Shown: positions 9,382 to 20,296, counted from the stretch's first letter. The stretch is DNA of 64,000 bases from Sphingorhabdus sp. EL138 (GCF_945862485.1 NZ_CAMAYF010000004.1:84442-148441); one strand, 5' to 3'. Made by a program: numbers and translations. The notes: generated from the sequence alone by a model not told the origin.

Positions 9382-10368
9382 ATGACAGAACAAGAATTGG
9401 CTGCGGCTGCCAAAAGGCCAACGCACGAGGGCGTGCTGCGGGCGATGGCCAAGATTGGCGATATTCTGCCTAAGACACCATTGTTACCGCTTGAGGTGGA
9501 TGGTGTAACCATCTGGTGCAAGGCTGAAATGCTCCAGCCCATCGGTGCTTTCAAGATACGCGGCGCGTGGCATCGCCTTTCTGACCTAAATGAGGAAGAG
9601 CGCGCGCGGGGCGTTGTTGGTGTGTCCAGTGGAAACCATGCACAGGGCGTAGCTTGGGCGGCCAAGAAGCTTGGAATATCGGCGACTATTGTGATGCCAT
9701 CCAATGCGCCGCGTATGAAGCTGGAGGCGACGAAGGCGCTTGGCGCTGAGGTGGTTCTCTACGACCGCGCTACCGAATCGCGCGACGAAATCGCCGCAGG
9801 TTTGATTGTGCAAAGCGGCGCGACGTTGGTGCACGCCTTTGGCGATCCTTGGGTGATTGAAGGGCAAGGGACCGCTGGGATCGAAATCACGGAACAACTT
9901 CATGGTTTAGGCCTGTCCGGGCCGGATTTGATTGTTTCTTGCTGCGGCGGAGGTGGCTTGGCATCCGGCCTTGCGCTGGCATGTCCGGACGCCGAAATAG
10001 CCATTGTTGAGCCAGATGGCTGGGATGATATCATTCGCTCGCTTGACGCGTGTGAAATTTTGCCTGTCAAAGACCTTACGCACCCAACGTATTGCGATGC
10101 TCTACAAACCCTGCAAACCTATCCTGTTAATTTTGAAATTCTGCGCAACCGGGTGTCTCAGGGTGTTTCTGTAACGACTGACGAGGTCGCTACCGCGATG
10201 CGCGTGGTGTTTGAAAAGCTGCACCTTGTTGTAGAACCAGGTGGCGCCGTCGCGCTGGCTGCTCTGATTGCCGGAAAGATACAACCAAAAGCTGTTACCG
10301 CCGTGACCCTGTCAGGCGGAAACGTGGATCGGGAGTTGTTCGTAAAGTTGCTTGCTCAGGCGGCCTGA
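9382..10368 (+). CDS. threonine/serine dehydratase
   Basis: A fold-type II PLP enzyme that deaminates L-threonine to 2-oxobutanoate or serine to pyruvate. The PLP lysine is in [14 protein letters not shown], with the substrate loop [10 protein letters not shown] and the phosphate-binding glycine loop [10 protein letters not shown]. At 328 residues it has no C-terminal ACT regulatory domain, so it is of the short catabolic type, not the allosteric IlvA. A serine racemase is an alternative in the same family. Its last 13 bases overlap the convergent hemA gene. Confidence 0.88.
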   Translation: MTEQELAAAAKRPTHEGVLRAMAKIGDILPKTPLLPLEVDGVTIWCKAEMLQPIGAFKIRGAWHRLSDLNEEERARGVVGVSSGNHAQGVAWAAKKLGISATIVMPSNAPRMKLEATKALGAEVVLYDRATESRDEIAAGLIVQSGATLVHAFGDPWVIEGQGTAGIEITEQLHGLGLSGPDLIVSCCGGGGLASGLALACPDAEIAIVEPDGWDDIIRSLDACEILPVKDLTHPTYCDALQTLQTYPVNFEILRNRVSQGVSVTTDEVATAMRVVFEKLHLVVEPGGAVALAALIAGKIQPKAVTAVTLSGGNVDRELFVKLLAQAA

Positions 10369-11582
10369 GCGATCGGCATTTCCATCCGGCCCCAGATTTC
10401 CAATAACGCCGCCGTTAAATTACGCATCATGCCCTCATCATGTTGGGGGCCCGGCGTAAAGCGCAACCGTTCCGTGCCACGTGGCACTGTCGGATAATTG
10501 ATCGGCTGCACATATACGCCATATTCAGCAAGCAATATGTCACTAATTTTTTTGGCTTTTATGGGGTCGCCGACCATCAACGGCACGATATGCGTGTTGC
10601 TTAACATCACGGGCAGACCTGCGTCGGCAAACAGCTTTTTCAACATAGCCGCATTGGCTTGCTGCGCATCGCGCTCCACGCTTGAGGCTTTCAAATGGCG
10701 CACAGCAGCCAATACGCCTGCGACCAAAACAGGTGACAAGGATGTTGTGAAGATGAATCCCGGGGCATAAGAACGGATAACATCAATGATATTTTTATCC
10801 GCAGCAATATAGCCGCCCATAACGCCGAATGCTTTGCCAAGCGTGCCTTCGATAATGGTCACACGGTCCGCCACCGCATCCCGTTCTGAGATACCGCCGC
10901 CACGTGCACCATACATGCCAACGGCATGGACTTCGTCGCAATAAGTAAGCGCGTTATATTTTTCGGCAAGATCGCACACCGCACCAATAGGCGCAACGTC
11001 ACCATCCATCGAATAGACGCTTTCAAAGGCAATCAGCTTCGGTGCTTCCGGATCATCGGCTGCAAGCAATTCTTCAAGATGTGCGAGGTCATTGTGCCGC
11101 CAAACACGTTTCTCACAACCTGCGTTGCGGATGCCTGCGATCATCGATGCGTGGTTCAATTCATCCGAATAAATTATGCAGCCCGGCAGCACTTTAGCGA
11201 GCGTAGACAAGGTCGCGTCGTTCGAAACATAGCCAGATGTGAACAGCAAAGCGCCATCCTTGCCGTGCAAGTCAGCGAGTTCCTGTTCCAGTTCGACATG
11301 ATAATGGGTGTTGCCACCAATGTTCCGCGTTCCCCCAGAACCAGCGCCCACATCATGCAAAGCGTTTTCCATCGCATTAATAACGTCGGGATGCTGCCCC
11401 ATGCACAAATAGTCGTTCGAGCACCACACGGTGATGTCCTTGGGACCATTATGTCCTGCAAAGCAGCGTGCGTTGGGATAGTTGCCCTTTTTCCGCAATA
11501 TATCGATAAACACGCGATAACGGCCCTCGGCATGAAGCCGGTCAATCGCCTTTTCGAAAACAGCGTTATAATTCACGGACAT
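10356..11582 (-). CDS. hemA: 5-aminolevulinate synthase
   Basis: Condenses glycine and succinyl-CoA to 5-aminolevulinate, the first step of heme synthesis by the C4 route used by alphaproteobacteria. The 408-residue protein is the normal length. The PLP lysine is in EGTLGKAFG at about residue 250. Other family blocks are [38 protein letters not shown] and FTTSLSP. The 263-base region upstream carries a 10-base inverted repeat described separately. Confidence 0.96.
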   Translation of the reverse strand: MSVNYNAVFEKAIDRLHAEGRYRVFIDILRKKGNYPNARCFAGHNGPKDITVWCSNDYLCMGQHPDVINAMENALHDVGAGSGGTRNIGGNTHYHVELEQELADLHGKDGALLFTSGYVSNDATLSTLAKVLPGCIIYSDELNHASMIAGIRNAGCEKRVWRHNDLAHLEELLAADDPEAPKLIAFESVYSMDGDVAPIGAVCDLAEKYNALTYCDEVHAVGMYGARGGGISERDAVADRVTIIEGTLGKAFGVMGGYIAADKNIIDVIRSYAPGFIFTTSLSPVLVAGVLAAVRHLKASSVERDAQQANAAMLKKLFADAGLPVMLSNTHIVPLMVGDPIKAKKISDILLAEYGVYVQPINYPTVPRGTERLRFTPGPQHDEGMMRNLTAALLEIWGRMEMPIAQAA

Positions 11583-11602
11583 TAACCCCGGTTTGAAACC
11601 AC

Positions 11603-11698
11603 TATCGCAATATGTTGACGGCCAATAATCGCGGGCAATGCAAAAATCCAGCGCGAACGACTTGCAATAAGCTTCATTCTGGTTCCGTTATTGCGATA
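11603..11698. promoter_or_regulatory. inverted repeat between hemA and plsY
   Basis: TATCGCAATA at 11603-11612 and its exact reverse complement TATTGCGATA at 11689-11698 lie in the divergent hemA/plsY intergenic region, 76 bases apart. They could be two half-sites or two copies of an operator. I do not recognise the motif, and a chance match is possible. The rest of this gap shows no gene. Confidence 0.3.
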
Positions 11699-11845
11699 TT
11701 TTCACTTACAGTGATTTAATCAACCTAGCACTAACAGCAGTTAATGCGGGGCTCATCGAATCCGGCGCGTACGCAGGAGAGGCGACGACCTTGAGCGTGT
11801 GGAACAAAACAACTACACAATACAGAAAGTTAAGGGATTCGTGTG

Positions 11846-12445
11846 ATGAGTGATCTTTGGTTCAACATATTTGCGGGTTTGTTGCTTGGTTATGCGCTTG
11901 GCTCCATCCCATTCGGTTTGTTGCTCACGCGTTTTTCCGGCGGCGGTGACATAAGGTCCATTGGGTCAGGCAATATTGGCGCAACGAACGTTTTGCGGAC
12001 TGGTCGCAAAGGGCTTGCCGCGCTCACATTGCTGCTTGACCTGTTGAAAGGATTATTCGCGGTTTTACTTGCGGCAAAATATCTTCCCGGCGAGGAAATT
12101 CTTGCAGCAGCTGGCGCATTTTTCGGCCATCTTTTTCCGGTTTGGCTCCAATTCAAAGGCGGCAAGGGTGTGGCAACTTATGCGGGCATCTTGTTTGGTT
12201 TGTTTTGGCAGGGCGGCTTGGTGTACGCGGCCGCTTGGATTGGCGTCTTGCTCATATCGCGGATATCGTCGCTGGCTGGCTTGATAGCCGCCATTTGTGC
12301 CCCCGTCGCTGCAGCGGTTTACGGTCATTATGAACTGGTTGCGTTGCTCTCCGCGTGCACATTGATCGTGTTTTGGAAGCATCGGTCCAATATCGAAAAT
12401 CTCATGAATGGCACTGAACCTCGAATAGGCAAAAGTAAAAGTTGA
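11846..12445 (+). CDS. plsY: acyl-phosphate:glycerol-3-phosphate acyltransferase
   Basis: A multi-pass inner-membrane enzyme that acylates glycerol-3-phosphate using acyl-phosphate, the first step of phospholipid synthesis. The protein is 199 residues with about five membrane helices. The conserved loop motifs are [22 protein letters not shown] (residues 36-51), FKGGKGVAT and the C-terminal FWKHRSNI. I chose the ATG at 11846, eight bases after TAAGGGA; an in-frame GTG at 11843 is the alternative. It overlaps dprA by 4 bases, in a plsY-dprA-topA order. Confidence 0.94.
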   Translation: MSDLWFNIFAGLLLGYALGSIPFGLLLTRFSGGGDIRSIGSGNIGATNVLRTGRKGLAALTLLLDLLKGLFAVLLAAKYLPGEEILAAAGAFFGHLFPVWLQFKGGKGVATYAGILFGLFWQGGLVYAAAWIGVLLISRISSLAGLIAAICAPVAAAVYGHYELVALLSACTLIVFWKHRSNIENLMNGTEPRIGKSKS

Positions 12446-13548
12446 CCGTGGCGATGGGGAACAGCCAAATGCATTTTGATCAGCTTAGCCTGATCCGCTC
12501 CCCGAACATCGGTCCTGTCAGTTATCGTCAACTTATGGCGCGTTTCGGAAGCGCGCGGGCCGCGCTTGAGGCTTTGCCGGATCTCATCCGTCGCGGCGGT
12601 GGAAAGCAGGTCGCGCTCGCCAATGAGGCAGTAATTGCGCGGGAGTTTCAGTTTGTTCAAGCCTTTGGCGCTCGTCATGTTTTCATCGGCGATGCGGACT
12701 ATCCCTTTTTACTGTCGCACTTGGAAAATGCGCCGCCCGTCATCTGCGTGAAGGGCAATCTTGAATTATTGGCGCGCCCTGCCGTGGCGCTCGTCGGAGC
12801 GCGCAATGCATCGGCAGGTGCGTGTCAATTTGCGCGGCAACTGGCGTTCGAACTAGGCCAAATGGGGTTGTCTGTTGTGTCGGGTCTTGCGCGCGGAATT
12901 GATACCGCCGCGCACGCAGGATCTATTGAGGGCGGAACAGTCGCAGTCATCGCTGGCGGTATCGACGTAGTTTATCCACCTGAAAATCGCGCGCTTCAGG
13001 ATGCTATTGCTGAGCGCGGGCTTCAGATTGCGGAACAGCCACCAGACACTGAGCCAAGGGCGCGACATTTCCCCTATCGCAACCGCATCATTGCTGGCGC
13101 ATCTGCCGGAACGGTGGTGGTCGAAGCAGCCCCCAAATCGGGCTCACTCATTACCGCGCGTCTGGCGGCGGAGGCCGGGCGGGAGGTCATGGCTATTCCC
13201 GGGTCGCCGCTGGATCCACGGTCGCGGGGTTGTAACCAGCTTATCCGTGAGGGCGCAAATTTGGTACAGAACGCATCGGAGATTGCCGAGCTTATTTCTC
13301 CCTTGGACAACCGCATGCTTGCGCCGCGGGTTAAATGGGTGTCTTCGATTACCTTAATTGCCGATGACAGCAGCCACACCGAACGCAGCGCCGTCATCGA
13401 CCTGATGGGCATGACCTATGTCTCGGTCGACGAATTGGTGCGGCAATCCGGTAGCAGTCCATCCACAGTCCAGATGGTGTTGCTTGAATTCGAGTTGGCC
13501 GGAAAACTAGAACGCGGAGCAGGTGGGAAGGTCCGTTTGGCGGCATAA
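12442..13548 (+). CDS. dprA: DNA-processing protein DprA
   Basis: Binds incoming single-stranded DNA and loads RecA during natural transformation. The Rossmann-like core shows [44 protein letters not shown] and EVMAIPGSP. The C-terminal 60 residues look like the winged-helix domain of the family ([13 protein letters not shown]). The frame opens with TTG at 12442, overlapping the plsY stop (TTGA), then offers GTG at 12448 and ATG at 12454. None has a clear ribosome-binding site, so the start is uncertain by up to four codons. Confidence 0.92.
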   Translation: MTVAMGNSQMHFDQLSLIRSPNIGPVSYRQLMARFGSARAALEALPDLIRRGGGKQVALANEAVIAREFQFVQAFGARHVFIGDADYPFLLSHLENAPPVICVKGNLELLARPAVALVGARNASAGACQFARQLAFELGQMGLSVVSGLARGIDTAAHAGSIEGGTVAVIAGGIDVVYPPENRALQDAIAERGLQIAEQPPDTEPRARHFPYRNRIIAGASAGTVVVEAAPKSGSLITARLAAEAGREVMAIPGSPLDPRSRGCNQLIREGANLVQNASEIAELISPLDNRMLAPRVKWVSSITLIADDSSHTERSAVIDLMGMTYVSVDELVRQSGSSPSTVQMVLLEFELAGKLERGAGGKVRLAA

Positions 13549-13627
13549 AATACAACTGCATTTTTCGTCTTGACGAGCCCTGCCTCACCCCATCAGCCTA
13601 TACGCGTACGCGAGAGATTTTAGAAAA

Positions 13628-16186
13628 GTGCAAAATATCATGCAATTAGTTATCGTAGAATCACCTGCAAAAGCCAAGACAATCGAGAAATATCTGGGGC
13701 CTGGTTTCAAGGTGCTGGCGTCATATGGTCACATCCGCGATTTGCCGCCCAAGGACGGTTCGGTTAATCCAGACAATGGCTTTGAAATGCTGTGGGATAA
13801 TTACGCCGATAAGGCAAAGCAGCTCAAGGCTATCACCGACGAAGCGAAAAAAGCCGATGGCCTCATCCTTGCGACCGACCCTGATCGCGAAGGCGAAGCG
13901 ATTAGCTGGCATGTGCAAGAAGTGCTCGCAAAGAAAAAGGCGCTGCCGGCCAAAGTAGGCCGTGTGACGTTCAACGCGATCACGAAACAGGCTGTAACCG
14001 ATGCGATGCAGCATCCGCGCGCGTTGGATGTCGACCTGATTGACGCCTATCGCGCACGCCGTGCCTTAGACTATCTGGTTGGATTTACGCTGTCGCCCGT
14101 GTTGTGGCGTAAATTGCCTGGCGCAAAGTCCGCTGGCCGTGTGCAGTCCGTTGCACTGCGGTTGATTGTCGAGCGTGAACGTGAGATCGAAGCATTCCAT
14201 GCGCAGGAATATTGGTCCGTGAAGGCCGGGATGGAACATAAGGGGCAAAAATTTGATGCCCGTTTAATCCAATATCTGGGCAAGAAACTCGACAAGATGG
14301 ACCTGAAGACCGAAAATGACGCCGAGCAAGCACGTCTTGCTGTGGAATCGAGCAAATTCACGGTCGAAACCGTCGAAACAAAGCCTGTGACCCGCAACCC
14401 GCAGCCGCCCTTTACAACATCGACATTACAACAAGAAGCCGCACGTAAGTTGGGCTTTTCCGCCAGTCACACAATGCGCATTGCGCAGGGTCTGTATGAG
14501 GATGGCGCGATAACATATATGCGCACCGATGGCGTGCAAATGGACCACAGCGCCATTTCGGCGGCGCGCAAATCCATCTCGGATCGTTTTGACAGCGGTT
14601 ATCTACCCGAAAAGCCGCGCGTTTATCAAAGCAAAGCGAAAAACGCGCAGGAAGCGCATGAGGCAATCCGGCCAACTGATTTTAGTCGGGACAAGGCGGG
14701 TTCAGGGGACCATGGCCGCTTGTACGACCTGATTTTTAAACGCGCGATGGCCAGCCAGATGGCATCGGCCCGCATTGAGCGGACAACCGTCGATTTGCTC
14801 GACGGCACGGGACAGACCGGCTTACGCGCGACCGGGCAAGTTATGAAGTTCCCGGGATTTCTTGCCGTATATGAAGAAGGCTTGGATGATAGCGAGGGCG
14901 AAGATGGCGCGATCTTGCCAGCTTTGGCTGTTGGCGACACACCCGCCAAGCACGCTGCGGAGAAAACGCAGCATTTTACGCAACCGCCACCGCGTTTTTC
15001 AGAAGCGACCTTGGTTAAACGACTGGAGGAATTGGGTATTGGCCGTCCATCAACTTATGCGTCGACCATTCAGGTTCTGAAAGATCGCGCTTATGTTCGT
15101 GTGGAGAAAAATCGTTTCTTTGCAGAGGAATCAGGGCGACTACTCACAGCATTTCTAGAACGATTTTTCGAACGTTATGTCGCTTATGATTATACTGCAG
15201 GTCTTGAAGACCAGCTGGATGAAATCAGCGGCGGCCGTGCCGATTGGCAGTCCTTTCTGGAAGCGTTTTGGCGGGACTTTAAACCCAAAACGGTTGAAGT
15301 CATGGAGCAGAAACCGTCTGAAGTGACTGCGGAGCTTGACATATTCTTGTCGCCTTACCTGTTTCCAGAGCGCGAGGACGGCACTGATCCACGTATATGT
15401 CCGAAATGTGGCGATGGTAGACTTGCTCTGCGCGGCGGAAAGTTTGGCGCCTTTGTGGCCTGCTCAAATTACCCAGAGTGCAAATATACTCGAAAATTTG
15501 CGCAGCCCGGCGGCGAGAGCGGCGAGGATACCGGTCCAGAAGTACTTGGGCAGCATCCCGAAACGCAATTAGAAGTCAGCCGAAAATCTGGGCGTTTTGG
15601 TCCCTATTTCGAAATGGGCGAGGGCGCTGACGTTAAACGCGCCTCTATCCCTAAGGATATTCCTGCGGAGGACATCGGGCTAGAATGGGCGGTTAAGTTG
15701 CTGTCTTTACCACGCACCGTCGGCGTACATCCCGAGAGCGGCGAACCCGTCACGGCAAGCATTGGTCGTTATGGGCCATATTTAGCGCATAATGGGAAAT
15801 ATGCGCGGTTGCAGTCGACGACTGAAGTATTTGAAACTGGCATGAACAGCGCAGTTGTGAAGCTGGCCGAGGCATTGGCCAACCCCGGCCACGGCCGTGG
15901 TGCGGCGCGCGCGCCCTTAAAAGAATTCGGCAAACATCCGCGAACGGATGCGGAGATTAAGTTGATGGAGGGGCGCTTTGGCCCTTATGTGACCGACGGG
16001 ACCACGAACGCGACGTTGCCCAAGTCTATCTCACCTAATGAGCTGACATTGGAAGAAGCCGCGCAATTGATCGACGCACGCGCGGCGATGCCGCCTAAGG
16101 GGAAGGTCAAGAAAAAGGCCGCGCCGAAGAAGAAGGCTGCGGCAAAGAAAGCGCCGGCAAAGGCCAGAGCAAAAGCAAAAACTTAA
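13628..16186 (+). CDS. topA: DNA topoisomerase I
   Basis: Type IA topoisomerase that relaxes negative supercoils. The TOPRIM domain starts with IVESPAKAKTIEKYLG and includes LATDPDREGEAISWH. The active-site tyrosine lies in TYMRTDG near residue 297. A zinc-ribbon unit CPKCGDGRLALRGGKFGAF with CSNYPEC follows, then further topoisomerase C-terminal repeats, each with a GRFGPY or GRYGPY core. The protein ends in a lysine/alanine-rich basic tail of about 30 residues. The start is GTG 13628 or ATG 13640. At about 850 residues it is a typical alphaproteobacterial TopA. Confidence 0.96.
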   Translation: MQNIMQLVIVESPAKAKTIEKYLGPGFKVLASYGHIRDLPPKDGSVNPDNGFEMLWDNYADKAKQLKAITDEAKKADGLILATDPDREGEAISWHVQEVLAKKKALPAKVGRVTFNAITKQAVTDAMQHPRALDVDLIDAYRARRALDYLVGFTLSPVLWRKLPGAKSAGRVQSVALRLIVEREREIEAFHAQEYWSVKAGMEHKGQKFDARLIQYLGKKLDKMDLKTENDAEQARLAVESSKFTVETVETKPVTRNPQPPFTTSTLQQEAARKLGFSASHTMRIAQGLYEDGAITYMRTDGVQMDHSAISAARKSISDRFDSGYLPEKPRVYQSKAKNAQEAHEAIRPTDFSRDKAGSGDHGRLYDLIFKRAMASQMASARIERTTVDLLDGTGQTGLRATGQVMKFPGFLAVYEEGLDDSEGEDGAILPALAVGDTPAKHAAEKTQHFTQPPPRFSEATLVKRLEELGIGRPSTYASTIQVLKDRAYVRVEKNRFFAEESGRLLTAFLERFFERYVAYDYTAGLEDQLDEISGGRADWQSFLEAFWRDFKPKTVEVMEQKPSEVTAELDIFLSPYLFPEREDGTDPRICPKCGDGRLALRGGKFGAFVACSNYPECKYTRKFAQPGGESGEDTGPEVLGQHPETQLEVSRKSGRFGPYFEMGEGADVKRASIPKDIPAEDIGLEWAVKLLSLPRTVGVHPESGEPVTASIGRYGPYLAHNGKYARLQSTTEVFETGMNSAVVKLAEALANPGHGRGAARAPLKEFGKHPRTDAEIKLMEGRFGPYVTDGTTNATLPKSISPNELTLEEAAQLIDARAAMPPKGKVKKKAAPKKKAAAKKAPAKARAKAKT

Positions 16187-16195
16187 ACTAAATCT

Positions 16196-16221
16196 GTCGC
16201 CTCAGCCTTCGCTGGGGCGAC
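16196..16221 (+). terminator. hairpin after topA without a T-tract
   Basis: An 11-bp stem with one G-T wobble (arms 16196-16206 and 16211-16221, loop CTTC) starts 10 bases after the topA stop, in the gap to the convergent era gene. No T-run follows on either strand, so it may protect 3' ends more than terminate. Confidence 0.4.
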
Positions 16222-16247
16222 ATGGTTCGGGTATAAAACCAACCGCG

Positions 16248-17141
16248 TTATTCGACCCACTCAAGCCCAATGTCGCGATACAGGCTGAGGTCCTCATCCC
16301 ATTTGGCATGCACCTTCACATGCAAATAGAGATGGACCTTCACGCCCATGAGCTTGGCCAGTTCAAGACGCGCTGCCTCACCAATGGCTTTAATCCGTGT
16401 GCCGCCTTTGCCCAGAACGATGGCGCGCTGCGTGGGTCGCGCTACTAAGATCTGCTGGTGGATTTCTAGCGACCCGTCCTCGCGTTCGCTATATTTTTCA
16501 GTCTCGACGGCGCTGGCATAAGGAAGCTCTTCGTGCAGTTGCAGATAGAGTTGCTCGCGTGTTATTTCTGACGCGATCAAGCGCTCGGTTGCGTCAGACA
16601 CTTGGTCTTCTGGGAAATGCCATTCGCCCTCAGGCATATTGTCAGCAAGCGCGGTTTTGAACTCTTCTAGGCCATCACCAGTCGCAGCACTGATATAATA
16701 AATTTGTTCAAACGCGCATTTATCCGTCAGTTTCGTGGTCAAAGCGAGCAATTTGTCCTTGGCGGCAATGTCGACCTTGTTGAGCACGAGCCATTTGCGT
16801 TCTGGGCGGTCCTTTAATCCTTCAAGGATCTTTTCCACTTTCGGTCCTGCGCCCGCGCGGCCGTCGACAATCAACGCGATCATGTCGGCATCGCCCGCGC
16901 CATCCCAAGCTGCCGCGACCATTGCGCGGTCAAACCTGCGTTGCGCCGCGAAAATGCCCGGTGTGTCGACCAAGATTATCTGCGTTTCGCCGGCCAAGGC
17001 TACACCCAACATGCGTGTGCGCGTGGTTTGTGCCTTGGGGCTAACAATCGCGACCTTCTGTCCGACCAGAGCATTGACCAAGGTCGACTTGCCCGCATTT
17101 GGCGCGCCGATAATGGCGACATGTCCGCATTTTTTTGTCAT
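16248..17141 (-). CDS. era: GTPase Era
   Basis: Essential Ras-like GTPase that binds the 3' end of 16S rRNA and assists 30S assembly. The G1 loop GAPNAGKST is at the N-terminus, with SPKAQTTRTR (switch I), DTPGIF (G3) and NKVD (G4). The C-terminal KH domain is marked by VLGKGGTRIKAIGEAA. The protein is 297 residues, as expected. Its ATG overlaps the rnc stop (ATGA) and completes a lepB-rnc-era operon, an order common in bacteria. Confidence 0.97.
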   Translation of the reverse strand: MTKKCGHVAIIGAPNAGKSTLVNALVGQKVAIVSPKAQTTRTRMLGVALAGETQIILVDTPGIFAAQRRFDRAMVAAAWDGAGDADMIALIVDGRAGAGPKVEKILEGLKDRPERKWLVLNKVDIAAKDKLLALTTKLTDKCAFEQIYYISAATGDGLEEFKTALADNMPEGEWHFPEDQVSDATERLIASEITREQLYLQLHEELPYASAVETEKYSEREDGSLEIHQQILVARPTQRAIVLGKGGTRIKAIGEAARLELAKLMGVKVHLYLHVKVHAKWDEDLSLYRDIGLEWVE

Positions 17142-17806
17142 GCGTTGGCTTCCAAAAATGCAAGTGCAGCGGCGGTTTCAGCGGCCTGTTTGCTGTTGGC
17201 CGTGGCCGCAACAGGTGCAAAGCCCTTTACGGTGACGGTGATTTCAAATCTCATGGCGTGGGGAGGGCCTTCTTTTTTGGTGATGACATATTCAGGCACC
17301 TTACGCCCGTGGGCGGCGCACCATTCTTGGAGTTCGGATTTAGGATGTTTGGGGGCACCATTTGCGGATTCAAGAAGTGGCCTCCAGAGCCGTTCTACAA
17401 GATCGCGGGTGACGAGTAGGCCATGGTCCAGATACACAGCGCCAATAATCGCCTCCATGACATCACCCAGCACATTGTCGCTTTGTTGGGCACCATCATC
17501 GCGGGCTTGCTTTCCAAGCCGGACATAAGGCGGCAGGCCGATTTGTCGTGCAATCTCTGCGCAGGTTACGCCTGACACCAGCGCATTCAACCGATGCGAC
17601 AGCCGTCCCTCGGCCTCATCCTTATAGCTATGATAAAGCATGTCGGCGATGATCAGACCCAATATCCGATCGCCCAGAAATTCAAGTCGTTGATAGTCCG
17701 GTTGCCCCGTACTGCCATGCGTGAGTGCACGCTGGTATAGGGCAATGTCTTTTGGCCGTTCGGGAAGTAACTCGGATAGCCAAGCCTCTTGTTCGTCGTT
17801 CGTCAA
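17138..17806 (-). CDS. rnc: ribonuclease III
   Basis: Double-strand-specific endonuclease for rRNA and mRNA processing. The signature QRLEFLGDRILG carries the metal-binding acidic residues, and a second acidic site is DVMEAIIGAVYLD. The dsRNA-binding domain begins near KSELQEWCAAHG. I set the start at the TTG at 17806, which overlaps the lepB stop (TTGA) and gives 222 residues, the family norm. The open frame extends 54 codons further into lepB, but that part has no family similarity. It is translationally coupled on both sides. Confidence 0.94.
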   Translation of the reverse strand: MTNDEQEAWLSELLPERPKDIALYQRALTHGSTGQPDYQRLEFLGDRILGLIIADMLYHSYKDEAEGRLSHRLNALVSGVTCAEIARQIGLPPYVRLGKQARDDGAQQSDNVLGDVMEAIIGAVYLDHGLLVTRDLVERLWRPLLESANGAPKHPKSELQEWCAAHGRKVPEYVITKKEGPPHAMRFEITVTVKGFAPVAATANSKQAAETAAALAFLEANA

Positions 17807-18672
17807 AACCCTTGTCCAATACGTTCCGCGCGCGTGGCCGTAAACCAGGTCCATGGCAGCAGCCAATGCGACGATCCATCCGTGGAGAACACCGAGACCA
17901 AAGCGCGGCCCACCAGATTTTCCTGCGGTACCATACCGATGGCGCCGGGCTTTTCGATGGGTGACCATCTGCTGTCGGCGCTGCGGTCCCGATTATCGCC
18001 CATCAGGAACAGGTCGCCTTGCCCAACAACAAAGGCTTCGGTGTTGTCACCCTCTAGACCGTTCGCAAGATCCAGAATTTCGTAGCTTCTGCCCTCCGGC
18101 AATGTCTCGCGAAAACGGGGGTAGCGGCATTGCGTGCCGCCCTTCGCTGCGGGTTCTTCCATATCAGGACGCCAGCAAGGGAATGGGTTGCGGTCAAGCG
18201 CAGCAGCATCACGCATATTTTGTGTAACCGGAATGACCAGATCGGCAATCCGCTCCTTCTTGACGGCGACGCCATTGATTTCGAGGATGCCCTCGCGCAT
18301 CTGAATGACATCACCGGGCAGGCCAATGACGCGCTTTATATAATCGGTACCGTTAGACATCGGGGCCTTGAAAACCACCACATCACCGCGTTCTGGTTGG
18401 TTAGCAAAAATCCGTCCGGGGATAATCGGTAAGGCAAAAGGAAGGCTGTTTTTGGAATAGCCATATGGCCATTTCGCCACGAGTAGATAATCGCCGATGA
18501 GCAAGCGTGGCTGCATCGATTCCGACGGGATGTTGAAGGGCGAAACGATAAAACTACGTAATATGAAAACGAACAAGGCAAGCTTCAGCAAGAAGCCACC
18601 ATATTCGCGCCATTCTGACGATGCAGGCGCAGTTGCAGATGAATCACGCGGCTTTTCAGTATTTGAAGTCAC
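17803..18672 (-). CDS. lepB: signal peptidase I
   Basis: Membrane-anchored serine protease that removes signal peptides from exported proteins. One N-terminal transmembrane helix (about residues 26-43) precedes the catalytic serine in PSESM (Ser52). The general-base lysine is in YIKRVIGLPGD (Lys113). The box GDLFLMGDNRDRSADSR is also present. The 289-residue protein starts with GTG. It is first of the lepB-rnc-era operon. Confidence 0.96.
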   Translation of the reverse strand: MTSNTEKPRDSSATAPASSEWREYGGFLLKLALFVFILRSFIVSPFNIPSESMQPRLLIGDYLLVAKWPYGYSKNSLPFALPIIPGRIFANQPERGDVVVFKAPMSNGTDYIKRVIGLPGDVIQMREGILEINGVAVKKERIADLVIPVTQNMRDAAALDRNPFPCWRPDMEEPAAKGGTQCRYPRFRETLPEGRSYEILDLANGLEGDNTEAFVVGQGDLFLMGDNRDRSADSRWSPIEKPGAIGMVPQENLVGRALVSVFSTDGSSHWLLPWTWFTATRAERIGQGF

Positions 18673-18778
18673 AAAATCTCACAAAAAATTGTCGTCCAAT
18701 GACGGATAGGCTGGCCTTTTACCGTGAAGGCGCGTTATTTGCCAGCGCCGAGATTCACGCTGCGTTACGACGCCAATA

Positions 18779-20296
18779 ATGATGAGACCGAAAATGACCG
18801 ATAATCGATGGGTTGCGTTGGAACAGCATCAGTCGCAATCCCTTGTTAACCTGTTCGCGTCGGACGTTCATCGCGTGGGCAAAATGACTGTAGAGGACAT
18901 GGGCCTTCGTTTCGACCTGTCAAAAACGCATCTCGATGATGCGGCGTTAAGTCATTTTGCCAAGCTTGGGGAAGATATGCAGCTTGACGCTGCAAAGGCT
19001 TCTTTATTTTCGGGTGCCGCTATCAATGTGACCGAAGGGCGCGCCGCAGAGCATCCTGCCGAACGCGGGTTGGGCGATCCCGAATCCGTCGCTTATGCGC
19101 GCGCGCTGCAGCAACGCATCCGCGGGTTGGTTGAGGCTATTGATGCCGGCCTGATGGGCGACATCCGTCATATATTGCATATCGGCATTGGCGGATCGGC
19201 ACTTGGCCCTAAATTGCTCATCGACGCACTGGGCCGCGATGGCGCACGTTATGACGTTAAAGTGGTGTCCAATATTGATGGGGCTGCGTTGACGGAAGCG
19301 GTGAAGGACATGGACCCGCACAAGACGATTGTCGCCGTTGCTTCCAAAACCTTTACCACCACGGAAACGTTGCTCAATGCCACAAGCGCCATGGAATGGA
19401 TGCGCGACGGCGGTGTGGCAGACCCTTACGCACAGTTTGTCGCACTAACAGCCTATCCCGATAAAGCGATCGAATGGGGCATCGACGAAAGCCGGATATT
19501 GCCGTTCAACGAAACCGTGGGTGGCCGTTATTCCTTGTGGTGCTCCATCGGCTTTCCCGTTGCGCTTGGTCTTGGATGGTCGGTGTATCAGGAACTGCTG
19601 GATGGTGCAGCCGCCATGGACGCGCATTTCCGCAATGCCCCTAACATGGAGAACGCCCCAACCTTGGCTGCATTTGCGGATCTTTATTATGCTCAAACCA
19701 AGGCATGTCAGACACGTGCGGTATTTGCCTATGATGAGCGTTTGCGCCTACTACCTGATTATCTTCAGCAGCTAGAGATGGAATCAAACGGCAAGTCGGT
19801 AACTGCCGAAGGCGCGCCGCTTGGACGCCACAGCGCGCCTGTGACATGGGGCGGCGTAGGCACCGATGCACAGCATGCCGTGTTCCAATTGCTGCATCAG
19901 GGCACGCATCTGATCCCCGTCGAATTCATTGCCAGCAAGACGCCGGGGCATGATTTCGATACCGCGCATCATGAAACCTTGCTGGTCAATTGCTTTGCCC
20001 AAGGCGCGGCACTGATGGCGGGGCAGAAATCCGATGATTTGGCGCGCAATTATGTCGGCAACCGTCCGTCTACGACGATATTGTTGGATGACGTCACGCC
20101 CGCAACGGTGGGGGCATTGATAGCGTTTTACGAACACCGGACATTTGTGAATGCGGTTCTATTGGGCATTAACCCCTTCGACCAATTCGGCGTTGAGCTT
20201 GGCAAGCAAATTGCCAAAAGCATTAGCGACAATGGTGCAAGCGGTTTTGACCCGTCTACCACTGCGCTGATCGCAGCGGCGCTGGGCGATATCTGA
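18779..20296 (+). CDS. pgi: glucose-6-phosphate isomerase
   Basis: Interconverts glucose-6-phosphate and fructose-6-phosphate. Family signatures are HIGIGGSALGPKLL, ASKTFTTTETL, VGGRYSLWCSIGFP, MESNGKSV and GTHLIPVEFI. The 505-residue protein is slightly shorter than the Escherichia coli enzyme, as usual in this group. The start is ambiguous: ATG codons at 18779, 18782 and 18794 all lack a strong ribosome-binding site, and the last gives a more usual N-terminus (MTDNRW). Confidence 0.95.
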   Translation: MMRPKMTDNRWVALEQHQSQSLVNLFASDVHRVGKMTVEDMGLRFDLSKTHLDDAALSHFAKLGEDMQLDAAKASLFSGAAINVTEGRAAEHPAERGLGDPESVAYARALQQRIRGLVEAIDAGLMGDIRHILHIGIGGSALGPKLLIDALGRDGARYDVKVVSNIDGAALTEAVKDMDPHKTIVAVASKTFTTTETLLNATSAMEWMRDGGVADPYAQFVALTAYPDKAIEWGIDESRILPFNETVGGRYSLWCSIGFPVALGLGWSVYQELLDGAAAMDAHFRNAPNMENAPTLAAFADLYYAQTKACQTRAVFAYDERLRLLPDYLQQLEMESNGKSVTAEGAPLGRHSAPVTWGGVGTDAQHAVFQLLHQGTHLIPVEFIASKTPGHDFDTAHHETLLVNCFAQGAALMAGQKSDDLARNYVGNRPSTTILLDDVTPATVGALIAFYEHRTFVNAVLLGINPFDQFGVELGKQIAKSISDNGASGFDPSTTALIAAALGDI

